A stretch of DNA of 64,000 nucleotides, from contig JAVJRE010000002.1 of the NCBI GenBank assembly GCA_040218575.1, forward strand, positions 372,001 to 436,000. The letters run 5' to 3'. This DNA is from Alphaproteobacteria bacterium (GTDB lineage: Bacteria; Pseudomonadota; Alphaproteobacteria; JAVJRE01). The notes beneath the pieces were generated by a model, which saw only the letters and a program-made list of their open reading frames with translations, made no database searches and had not been told where the DNA came from. This document shows, piece after piece, positions 1 to 7,542 of this stretch (the first letter of the stretch is position 1; each line of letters begins with the position of its first letter). The position numbers and the translations under genes are program-made.

Positions 1-755
1 CCACCGCCTTCATCGGCGTGGCGAGCCCGGATGCCGCCATAACCTTGCTGCCACGGCTGCGTGCGGCCAGCGGCGAACGTATCACCAGTTTTGAACTGAT
101 CGAGCGCTTTCCCCTGGAAGTGGCCCTCGCCCATACGCCCAATACGCGCGATCCGCTGGGCGAACCCCATGCCAGCTATGTGCTGGTGGAGCTAAGCTCG
201 GCACAGCCGGGGGCCGGTCTGTCACAGGTGCTGGAGCACAGCCTGGACGCGGCAATGGATGACGGGCTGGTCGAGGACGCGGTCTTCGCCAGCAGCGACA
301 AGGAAGCCGAAGGCTTCTGGCGCATCCGCGAGGGAATTGTCTGGGCCCAGGCCCACTACGGCGCCAGTATCAAGCATGATGTTTCGATTCCGGTCAGCCG
401 GGTGCCGGCCTTCCTGCAGCAGGCCGATGATGCGGCAGAGCGGGTCGTCCCTGGCATCCGACCCTGCGCCTTCGGCCACATCGGCGACGGCAATATCCAC
501 TATAACCTGACCGGCCCCGCCGGTATGGATGACGCTGAGTTCCTGGCCCACCGGCCGGCAATCAACCTGGCAGTGCATGATGTGGTGGCCGGGCTGGACG
601 GAAGCATCAGCGCCGAGCACGGGCTGGGCCAGCTTCGCCGCGACGATATTCAACGCTACAAGTCACCGCTGGAACTTGAGCTCATGTGGCGCCTCAAGGA
701 CAGCCTGGATCCGCGCGCCATCATGAATCCCGGAAAGCTTCTGCCGCCGCGCTGA
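1..755 (+). CDS. FAD-linked D-2-hydroxyacid dehydrogenase, C-terminal part
   Basis: This is the 3' end of a gene that starts before the window; the frame is open from base 3. It encodes the C-terminal FAD-oxidase domain of the D-lactate / D-2-hydroxyglutarate dehydrogenase family, which oxidises D-2-hydroxyacids to 2-oxoacids with FAD. Visible marks are GHIGDGNIHYN (metal- and substrate-binding His), SAEHGLG (family Glu-His) and the closing DPRAIMNPGKLL. The N-terminal FAD-binding domain is outside the window, so the substrate cannot be read. The next gene converges on it after about 30 bp. The family is confident, the substrate open. Confidence 0.9.
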   Translation, partial: TAFIGVASPDAAITLLPRLRAASGERITSFELIERFPLEVALAHTPNTRDPLGEPHASYVLVELSSAQPGAGLSQVLEHSLDAAMDDGLVEDAVFASSDKEAEGFWRIREGIVWAQAHYGASIKHDVSIPVSRVPAFLQQADDAAERVVPGIRPCAFGHIGDGNIHYNLTGPAGMDDAEFLAHRPAINLAVHDVVAGLDGSISAEHGLGQLRRDDIQRYKSPLELELMWRLKDSLDPRAIMNPGKLLPPR

Positions 756-782
756 ACCCGGCGAGGCTGCGGACGCTGGCCG

Positions 783-2195
783 CTAACGTTCTATCCGCAG
801 ATTACTCAGATCCTCGGCGATCTGATGAAACGCGTCCTGCAGTTCCGCATTGCTAGGCGAGTTGTAGTACATGCCGGGCGCCGTCGCGCAGTCGCGGTAG
901 AGATTCTGCAATGTGCCGTTGTTCTGCTGAAACGTGATCGTATAGATGCGGATGCCCTCCGCTTTCATGGCCGTGCAGACCGCCAGCATACGCGCATTGA
1001 TTTCTGTTTCCGCCGCACCAGCATTGGTCGTGCCCAGTATGCCCCAGCCAAGACGACCGTAGGCGCCATAGTCGGAGTTGTCCGGACCGGACGGCGGATG
1101 GTCATACCACTGGTTCTGACCATCGGTCAGCATGATGACCACTTTCTCCATAAGCGGCGTTCCATAGTCCAGCGGCAGTTCAGCCGGCGATGGCGCGCCC
1201 CACACGCCGCGCCACTTTGGCGAGATCGAGCGCCAGCCCCATACCAGACCGAGATTGCCCATGGTGCCGCCACGGTGCCACGGCAGCATCTCGTCGATGG
1301 CTGCCTGAATGGTGGTCTTGTCAGGCACCAGCGGAGTAATTTCCGGACCACACCCGAGATTGGGACCGGTGCCATTGTTCTGCGCGCCATTGGTCTCATT
1401 CACCGGCGGCCAGTTGTTGTCGCTGGCCGCCGGATAGAAGAACGGGGTCCATAGAGGCTCACCGGCAGTACCGGGCGCATTGTCTGTCTGATCGAAGGGT
1501 GCGGGGCGGGCTTCCACACACCCCTTCCACGCGGTCGGTACATAGTCCACGGGGTTGTATCCCGTCAACCAGTCCGTATGTTGCGCTCCGACATTGACCG
1601 CGACGGTATAGGGCACCAGGCCGACCCAGAAATCCTCCACCACCTCGCGCTCGCCATAGAGAATGTCGATGAGGTCCGTGGCGGCGCCTTTCATGGCGTC
1701 CATCTTGCCGTTGGAGCGCATGGACCCTGTATTGTCCATCACCAGGATCAACTCCATACCTTTGGCGGCGCGGCGAATGACCGTACTGGCCGTGACCGTC
1801 ATGTCCTGGATCCCCACCACGCTCATGAAGCTGGTGGGGATGGTCGCCGAAGCGTCCAGGGTAAGCGTCTCCGCCGATGTATTGATCGTCACCACCGGGC
1901 CGCTGAGCGTCGCACCCATATAGCCCGGCGGAAAGTTCGTATCGAAAAACATCTGAATATCGCCGTCGCGTTCCGGCGAAAACATCACCCGGCCGCCCGC
2001 CAGCCCTGCCGCATCCAGTGCCGCCGACAGGCGTGACTTCACCAGGTAACCGCGGGTGGTGTCGATTGCCAGGCCAGTGACCGCGACCAGTGGCACGATG
2101 GACACGGCCAGGAAGGCAGCAATGGCGCCGCGCCGAGAGCGTTTGAAGCGCACAAGCAGCGCCCTGAAAGCTGGCCAGATCCACATAACACCCAT
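783..2195 (-). CDS. tadG: TadG-like pilus assembly protein with VWA domain
   Basis: A 470-residue protein of the Tad pilus system. The start at 2195 is preferred over an upstream in-frame ATG at 2249 because GGAGAG lies just before it. Residues 21-45 carry a pseudopilin-like element (RRGAIAAF followed by a hydrophobic stretch). A von Willebrand A domain follows, with the MIDAS motif DNTGS at residues 154-158 and a later LTDGQN. In the family it is a membrane-anchored, largely periplasmic protein needed for Flp pilus assembly or surface anchoring. It reads away from flp across an AT-rich intergenic region. Two other small TadE-like genes lie at the far end of the locus, so the minor pilins are split across both ends. 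Confidence 0.85.
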   Translation of the reverse strand: MGVMWIWPAFRALLVRFKRSRRGAIAAFLAVSIVPLVAVTGLAIDTTRGYLVKSRLSAALDAAGLAGGRVMFSPERDGDIQMFFDTNFPPGYMGATLSGPVVTINTSAETLTLDASATIPTSFMSVVGIQDMTVTASTVIRRAAKGMELILVMDNTGSMRSNGKMDAMKGAATDLIDILYGEREVVEDFWVGLVPYTVAVNVGAQHTDWLTGYNPVDYVPTAWKGCVEARPAPFDQTDNAPGTAGEPLWTPFFYPAASDNNWPPVNETNGAQNNGTGPNLGCGPEITPLVPDKTTIQAAIDEMLPWHRGGTMGNLGLVWGWRSISPKWRGVWGAPSPAELPLDYGTPLMEKVVIMLTDGQNQWYDHPPSGPDNSDYGAYGRLGWGILGTTNAGAAETEINARMLAVCTAMKAEGIRIYTITFQQNNGTLQNLYRDCATAPGMYYNSPSNAELQDAFHQIAEDLSNLRIER

Positions 2196-2279
2196 GGTCA
2201 CTCTCCGTATCAGCGCGGCTTGCGCGGCGGTAAACACAATCCACAGCATGTCACTTTCGCCCGACGGGGCTTAACAGTC

Positions 2280-2425
2280 TGTCTCTATTACTGACAAAGC
2301 CACACAAAGATGGAGAACTCACGGGATATATGTAATTTTAGATGATTGTTATTATTATGTTTGCAGAATGAATACTTGTTCGAAAACGATTATATAGTCT
2401 CTTTTACTTCTCGTTAGTGGTCATC
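2280..2425. promoter_or_regulatory. AT-rich divergent control region upstream of flp
   Basis: The gap between tadG (leftward) and flp (rightward) is the most AT-rich stretch noticed in the window, with runs such as TAATTTTAGATG, ATTATTATG and TTATATAG, while the neighbours are GC-rich. It probably holds both divergent promoters. I could not fix a convincing -35/-10 pair or a sigma-54 site by eye. AT-rich DNA of this kind is a typical target of MucR/Ros- or H-NS-like silencers in proteobacteria, but that is inference. Confidence 0.5.
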
Positions 2426-2479
2426 CGCGCAAGTTGCATAGGTCGCATAACGCGACATGTGATTTGAGGAGATCGATCA

Positions 2480-2677
2480 ATGATTCGTTTCATCCATCGC
2501 TTCTACCGGAACGAGAGCGGCGCAACGGCCATTGAATACGGCCTGATCGCGGCGCTTGTCTCGGTGGCCGCCATTGGCGCTCTGACTGCCATGGGCGGTG
2601 ACCTGAATACGATGTTCACCACCGTGTCCGCCGCGCTGAACGCCGCGGTTGGCGGCGGCGGCGCACCGGCGCCGTAA
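2480..2677 (+). CDS. flp: Flp-type IVb major pilin
   Basis: A 65-residue prepilin. A short basic leader (MIRFIHRFYRNESG) is followed by the Flp signature ATAIEYGLIAALV; the prepilin peptidase would cut after Gly14, and the hydrophobic helix builds the pilus core. A strong ribosome site (GAGGAG) lies 5' of the ATG. The tail is Gly/Ala/Pro-rich (GGGGAPAP). It is the first gene of the rightward Tad operon and is separated from cpaA by 136 bp holding a GC hairpin, which would fit high pilin expression relative to the assembly genes. Confidence 0.95.
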   Translation: MIRFIHRFYRNESGATAIEYGLIAALVSVAAIGALTAMGGDLNTMFTTVSAALNAAVGGGGAPAP

Positions 2678-2692
2678 GACCTGCCGATCGGT

Positions 2693-2717
2693 CGGGGGTG
2701 GCCGCTGGTCACCCCCG
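2693..2717 (+). terminator. GC-rich hairpin after flp
   Basis: An inverted repeat of CGGGGGTG and CACCCCCG, extendable inwards by CC/GG pairs and one G-U pair around a 3-nt loop. It lies 16 bp after the flp stop. No T-run follows, so it is either a weak or partial terminator or an RNA-stabilising 3' structure that separates pilin mRNA from the downstream assembly genes. Confidence 0.5.
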
Positions 2718-2813
2718 GTCGCCGCCTGATGCACAAACAAGACCAAGCCTGGTCGCCAACCTGCCGAGTCGCCAACCCTGAAAGACTCCATTCCCCCTTG
2801 CCGCGAGCACGCC

Positions 2814-3317
2814 ATGACGGCCTACGAAAGTCTGCAGGCTCTGACCCTGATTGCCTTTGTCGGGTTGCTCGTCTGGGCGGCCCTGCAGGATCTGCTGACC
2901 TTTACGATTCCCAATGCCATTCCTGCCGTCCTTGTCCTGCTGTACCCGTTTCATGTGCTGGTCGCCGAACCCCACCCTGCATGGCTGATGAGCACCGCAA
3001 TAGCGGGCGTGGTTCTGGCCTTGGGGATGGGTCTGTTTGCCCTTGGTCTGTTCGGCGGTGGCGATGCGAAGCTGCTGGCGGCCCTGGCGTTGTGGGCAGG
3101 ACCGTCTCAGATCCTGCCAACTCTATTCGTCATCGCCCTTGCCGGCGGGGTGCTGTCCGTCCTGGCCTGGCTGCCACAGATTGAACGCCTGAAGTTCGCC
3201 CCTGTCCGTATGCGGCCAAGCCCCGGCACTCGGTTCAAGTCACGACGTGAAGTGCCCTATGGCCTGGCTATCGCCGCCGGCGGACTTGTTCTGTCCGTGC
3301 ACCTGATTGCCGCCTAA
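2814..3317 (+). CDS. cpaA: Prepilin peptidase CpaA/TadV
   Basis: A 167-residue A24-family aspartic protease of the inner membrane that removes the leader from Flp and the TadE-type pseudopilins. The two catalytic aspartates are visible: D26 in the first element (WAALQDLLTFTIPN) and the GGGD motif at residues 81-84 (FGGGDAKLL). Several hydrophobic segments surround them. It is short, as expected for TadV/CpaA proteins, which lack the methylase domain of PilD. It lies between flp and cpaB as in most Tad loci. Confidence 0.93.
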   Translation: MTAYESLQALTLIAFVGLLVWAALQDLLTFTIPNAIPAVLVLLYPFHVLVAEPHPAWLMSTAIAGVVLALGMGLFALGLFGGGDAKLLAALALWAGPSQILPTLFVIALAGGVLSVLAWLPQIERLKFAPVRMRPSPGTRFKSRREVPYGLAIAAGGLVLSVHLIAA

Positions 3318-3355
3318 GCGGACATCCGCCTGAAGCGCACAAGGAGATCACAACC

Positions 3356-4195
3356 GTGCCATCACCCAGAACACTGCTGCTTATCGTCCTGGCTCTGGTT
3401 GTCGCCGGCACCACCGCCCTGATGGCTCGTGGCTGGATTCAATCCGAGCGCCAGGCCCTGGCCGGCCTGACCCGGCCGGTGATCGTCGAGGCAGACCTGA
3501 CGGAGATACTGGTTGCCGCCCGCGATATTCCGGCCGGTACTTTCGTCACCGAGTCGCACCTCAGGTGGCAGGCCTGGCCGGCTGACAATCTGTCGGACAC
3601 CTATGTGGTGCAAAGCGACGACGCAGGCGAGATTTTCGTCGGTGCGGTTGTGCGTAGCGGCATAGCCGAAGGCGAACCGATCACAACAGGACGGGTTGTG
3701 CGTCCCGGCGACCGCGGGTTTCTTGCCGCGGTGCTGCAGCCCGGTCACCGGGCCATCTCCGTCGCCGTCAATGCCACCTCCGGCATCTCCGGATTTGTCT
3801 TTCCGGGCGACCGGGTCGACCTAATCCTGACTCATGCGGTGCAGTATGAAGACCGGCCGCCACGCCATGCCGCAGAAACCATTATGTCCGATGTGCGTGT
3901 CCTGGCCATAGACCAGAGCACGGACGATCAGGAAGGTGAGCCGACCCTGGCCAAGACAGCGACACTGGAGGTAACCCCCCGCCAGGCGGAGGTTATCGGT
4001 GTCGCCAGCGAGCTGGGTCATCTCTCGCTCAGCCTGCGCAGCATGGCGACCGCCGAGACGCCGGACATCCTCCGTACCTTTACCTGGGACAGCCAGGCCA
4101 GCCGCCTGATTCCATTCGACGCCACGGGACGCGTCGTGCGCGTCGTGGTCAGCCGCGGCAACAAGGAAGAAATTGTCGAGCTCGGAGCCCCCTGA
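3356..4195 (+). CDS. cpaB: Flp pilus assembly protein CpaB/RcpC
   Basis: A 279-residue protein with a GTG start, supported by AAGGAG 9 bp upstream. One N-terminal membrane segment (LLLIVLALVVAGTTALMA) is followed by a SAF-type domain (LVAARDIPAGTFVTESHL) and a C-terminal RcpC domain with a GDRVDLILTH motif. In the family it is a periplasmic partner of the CpaC secretin. Its stop is 2 bp before the cpaC start, so the two are probably translated from one message. Confidence 0.93.
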   Translation: MPSPRTLLLIVLALVVAGTTALMARGWIQSERQALAGLTRPVIVEADLTEILVAARDIPAGTFVTESHLRWQAWPADNLSDTYVVQSDDAGEIFVGAVVRSGIAEGEPITTGRVVRPGDRGFLAAVLQPGHRAISVAVNATSGISGFVFPGDRVDLILTHAVQYEDRPPRHAAETIMSDVRVLAIDQSTDDQEGEPTLAKTATLEVTPRQAEVIGVASELGHLSLSLRSMATAETPDILRTFTWDSQASRLIPFDATGRVVRVVVSRGNKEEIVELGAP

Positions 4196-4197
4196 CC

Positions 4198-5649
4198 ATG
4201 ACCAGCTCCATCCGGTCCTGGTGGACCCTGGCAAGGCAGCATGCGGTCGGTTTTGCCGTGGCCGTCGTCCTGTCGGCTGTAGCCGTGGCGCTACCGGTGA
4301 CGGAGTCCCATGGCCAGGCCACGAGCCTGACTCCGGCCAGCGAAGCGATCATGCTTGAGGCCGGCAAAGGCATGTTGCTGCGGCTGGAGGGGGCAGCGGC
4401 CTCCGTCTTTGTGGCCGACGCCAAGATCGCAGACATAGACGTCAAATCATCGCGGCTCATCTACCTGTTCGGTGTGACGCCCGGCGAAACCACGCTGTAC
4501 GCGGTGGGCGCAGACGATTCCGTGCTGGCCAGCGTCGAAGTCCAGGTCAGCCACAATATCGCCCGCCTGCAGTCCGCCATCCGAAACCTGGCGCCCAACT
4601 CCACCGTAGATGCCCGTTCGCTCAATGGCTCTGTGATCCTGTCCGGCATGGCCCTGTCGGCTGCCGAGGCGGAAGAAATCCGCCGCATGACCGTGCAGCT
4701 CGTCACGTCGCCGGACCAGATCATCAATCAGATGCGTGTGGCCAGCCCCAACCAGATCAACCTGCGGGTCAAAGTGGCCGAGGTGTCCCGTGAAGTCACA
4801 AAGAATCTCGGCTTCAGCCTGGACGCGGTGGGCACCCCCGGCGGTTCCGTCATCGGGCTGGTTACGGGCCTCTTCACACCAGGCCCGGGCGGCATTCTGG
4901 GCGGCCGTCCATCAGTGTTCGAGACCTTCTCCGGCGGCGCCGCCTTTGGCAACATTTCGCCGGGCAGCTTTGACATCAACGGCCTGATCGACGCCCTGGA
5001 AGAGGAAGGACTGATCTCGGTCCTGGCGGAGCCCAACCTGACCGCGCTGTCGGGCGAAACCGCTAGCTTTCTTGCGGGCGGTGAGTTCCCGATCCCGGTG
5101 CCGCAATCGGGCGACCGGATCACCATTCAGTTCAAGAACTTCGGCGTATCCCTGGCCTTCACCCCAACGCTTCTGGCGGACGGGCGGATCAATCTGCGGG
5201 TGCGGCCGGAGGTCAGCCAGTTGTCAGTGGCCGGCTCTATCGAAATCGGTGGCCTGACCATTCCAGCCCTGACCACACGACGGGCAGAGACAACGGTTGA
5301 ACTGGGCTCCGGCCAGAGTTTCGCCATAGCCGGCCTGCTGCAGAACAACACCACTCACGATCTGCAGAAGTTTCCCGGTCTCGGCGACATTCCCATTCTC
5401 GGCACCCTGTTCCGCTCGACCCGCTTTCAGCGCGATGAAAGCGAACTCGTCATCATTGTGACGCCGTATATCGTCCAGCCATCCAACCGACAGCTTGCCC
5501 TGCCGACCGATGGCCTGACGGCGCCCAGCGACTATCAGCGGATCGTCTCGGGCCAGGCCTACAGTCCGTCCCTGCCGCCGCCGCCAACAGGCCCGGTGTC
5601 CAGCGGTGGCAATAGCCTGGCCGGTCCCGCCGGATTCATCCTGTACTAG
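4198..5649 (+). CDS. cpaC: Secretin CpaC/RcpA, outer-membrane pilus channel
   Basis: A 483-residue secretin. An N-terminal signal region (residues about 15-40) is followed by a pilus N1-like domain, a BON-like segment (about 115-165) and the C-terminal secretin domain. Family marks are VAEVSREVTKNLGF, LAEPNLTALSGETASFLAGGEFPIPVP and a closing VIIVTPYIVQP. It forms the gated outer-membrane ring through which the Flp pilus leaves the cell. It is translationally close to cpaB and is followed by the CpaD lipoprotein gene after 10 bp. Confidence 0.94.
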   Translation: MTSSIRSWWTLARQHAVGFAVAVVLSAVAVALPVTESHGQATSLTPASEAIMLEAGKGMLLRLEGAAASVFVADAKIADIDVKSSRLIYLFGVTPGETTLYAVGADDSVLASVEVQVSHNIARLQSAIRNLAPNSTVDARSLNGSVILSGMALSAAEAEEIRRMTVQLVTSPDQIINQMRVASPNQINLRVKVAEVSREVTKNLGFSLDAVGTPGGSVIGLVTGLFTPGPGGILGGRPSVFETFSGGAAFGNISPGSFDINGLIDALEEEGLISVLAEPNLTALSGETASFLAGGEFPIPVPQSGDRITIQFKNFGVSLAFTPTLLADGRINLRVRPEVSQLSVAGSIEIGGLTIPALTTRRAETTVELGSGQSFAIAGLLQNNTTHDLQKFPGLGDIPILGTLFRSTRFQRDESELVIIVTPYIVQPSNRQLALPTDGLTAPSDYQRIVSGQAYSPSLPPPPTGPVSSGGNSLAGPAGFILY

Positions 5650-5659
5650 GGAGCCATCG

Positions 5660-6328
5660 ATGGCCGCATATCCCATGACACGCTCGCCGGGTCGCCGAAT
5701 TGGCCTGCTGATTGCCGCCTCCCTGGTGTTGCTGAGCGCGTGCAGTCGCACAGATGCTTTCCACCAGGCGGAGTTGCCCCGCACAAGCGAGGTCACCTTC
5801 GTTCACTTCGTCTACCCCGTTGACTTCACGCCAGGCACTACGTTCATCAGCGTGGCGGACGAGACCAAACTGGCCGTATTCGTGTCGACCCTGACACCGG
5901 GCGCGGCCGACCGCTTCTGGATTGTCGCCGATGGCAACAGTCCTCTGGAGCGCAGTCGCTCCATGTCCCTTGCAGCCCTTTTGGGACGAACCGGCATCCA
6001 GGCGCCGATACGACCGCGGCAGGGCGGGCAAAGCGCAGGCCCAGATACAGGGAACAGCCTTACCCTTGTCGTCGAGCGGGCGATTGTGACGCCGCCACAC
6101 TGTGGCCACTGGCCAAAACCGTCCGGCGGCGATTCAACCAATCAGCCATTGCCGCTGGGCTGCGCCAATGCATCCAACCTGGCGCTGATGATCGCCGACC
6201 CCCGCCACCTGCTGTTTGGCTCCGCACCGGGCGCCGCGTCCGCCATCCAGGGCAGCGCCGCCGTCGGTCGCTATTTCAACGGTACGACCTATCCCCTTCT
6301 GGATGCCAGCACGGGGTCACAGGAATGA
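5660..6328 (+). CDS. cpaD: CpaD-type pilus lipoprotein
   Basis: A 222-residue protein. The start at 5660 gives a normal lipoprotein leader (basic residues, then a hydrophobic stretch ending in the lipobox LLSAC); an upstream in-frame ATG at 5606 would only lengthen the leader into cpaC. The CpaD family sits in the outer membrane with the secretin. Conserved-looking features are VTPPHCGHWPK and a late GCANASNLALMIADPRHLL, typical of CpaD C-termini. The stop overlaps the cpaE start by 4 bp (ATGA). Confidence 0.9.
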   Translation: MAAYPMTRSPGRRIGLLIAASLVLLSACSRTDAFHQAELPRTSEVTFVHFVYPVDFTPGTTFISVADETKLAVFVSTLTPGAADRFWIVADGNSPLERSRSMSLAALLGRTGIQAPIRPRQGGQSAGPDTGNSLTLVVERAIVTPPHCGHWPKPSGGDSTNQPLPLGCANASNLALMIADPRHLLFGSAPGAASAIQGSAAVGRYFNGTTYPLLDASTGSQE

Positions 6329-7542
6329 ACCAAGCGCTGGCCCGTGCGCCGCACCATGCCGAGCACGATGATAGGGCCGAACCCCTGCTTGCCTTCGTCA
6401 GCGATGCCGGTTCGCGGCAAGCGCTCAGCGAGCTGGCGCTGGAACGGGACATTCCGGAGACGCTGCTGGCTGAGGGCGGTATAGATGACGCCCTGGCGGC
6501 GGCCGCTAACGGCCGCCACCCGCGTGTGCTGCTTGCCGACATAGACGATGCGGAAGACGCCCTGCGTGACATCCGGACCCTCACCGCCGCCTTGCCGCAA
6601 ACGCGGATCATCGCGCTTGGCAGCAAGAATGACGTCTCTCTCTATCGCGCGCTGCAGGCCGCCGGCGCACGCGACTATCTGACCAAGCCGCTGAACGGCG
6701 AAGAGCTGGCGCGGATTCTCGACTCGCCGGACTTGCCGGCCCTGACAGCGGCCGTTGCACCCCGCGCCGGCGGCAAGTCTCTTGCGGTGGTCGGTATTCG
6801 CGGCGGAGTCGGCGCCAGCACCCTGTCTGTCAACCTGGCATGGCTTCTTGCCCACAAGCATCGGCGTCCGACCGCTCTAATTGATCTGGACCTGCAATAC
6901 GGGTGCTGTGCACTGGCCCTGGATCTGCTGCCCAATCACGGCCTGCGCGAGGTTCTTGAGAGCCCGTCACGCATTGATGAAATGCTGATTGCCAGCGCTA
7001 CCATCAAAGAGAGCGATCAGCTTGATGTTCTGGCGGGCGAAGAGGCGTTTGACGACCCGGCTACGATCAGCCCGCACGCACTGGACATCCTGATTCATAC
7101 GCTTGAGCGCGACCACGAGTATGTGATTCTCGACACACCGCGCAGTCTTGCCGGCCAAATGACAAGCCTGACAGAAACCGTGGACACCCTGGTTCTGGTG
7201 ACAGACCTGACACTGGCCGGTATGCGGGACACGGTGCGCTGGCTCGAACAACTTGGCGACGTTCCCGGTGAGAATCGGCGCTTGCTGGTGGCCAACCGTG
7301 TCGGTGAAGCGAAGACCGACATCACACGTCGTGAGTTCGAGCGTGCTGTCGGTGTGAGTATTGATCTGGAGTTGCCCTGGGACCCCCGCGCCCAGCAGGC
7401 GGCGAACACCGGCAAGGCCATGGCCACCATGTCAGGCAAGTCCAAGCTGGCACACGCACTGGCCGGCGGTGTGGCCGGGCTAACCGGTATTACCGTGGAG
7501 CGCCGACGCGGGCTGCGCCTGTTCAACCGGGCCGCCGCATGA
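6325..7542 (+). CDS. cpaE: CpaE/TadZ pilus localisation ATPase-like protein
   Basis: A 405-residue protein with an N-terminal receiver-like domain (about 20-135) and a C-terminal MinD/ParA-like domain. The P-loop is GIRGGVGAST at 157-166, which lacks both the signature and the Walker lysine (K to R and K to A). Degenerate Walker A motifs are known in the TadZ family, so ATP turnover is doubtful while dimerisation and polar localisation remain likely. It overlaps cpaD and cpaF by 4 bp each, giving a translationally coupled trio. Confidence 0.93.
   Translation: MNQALARAPHHAEHDDRAEPLLAFVSDAGSRQALSELALERDIPETLLAEGGIDDALAAAANGRHPRVLLADIDDAEDALRDIRTLTAALPQTRIIALGSKNDVSLYRALQAAGARDYLTKPLNGEELARILDSPDLPALTAAVAPRAGGKSLAVVGIRGGVGASTLSVNLAWLLAHKHRRPTALIDLDLQYGCCALALDLLPNHGLREVLESPSRIDEMLIASATIKESDQLDVLAGEEAFDDPATISPHALDILIHTLERDHEYVILDTPRSLAGQMTSLTETVDTLVLVTDLTLAGMRDTVRWLEQLGDVPGENRRLLVANRVGEAKTDITRREFERAVGVSIDLELPWDPRAQQAANTGKAMATMSGKSKLAHALAGGVAGLTGITVERRRGLRLFNRAAA

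Noticed and set aside
2340-2480. Sigma-54 or clear sigma-70 promoter for flp
   Set aside because: TTGC- and TATATA-like words exist, but the spacing does not fit a consensus pair.
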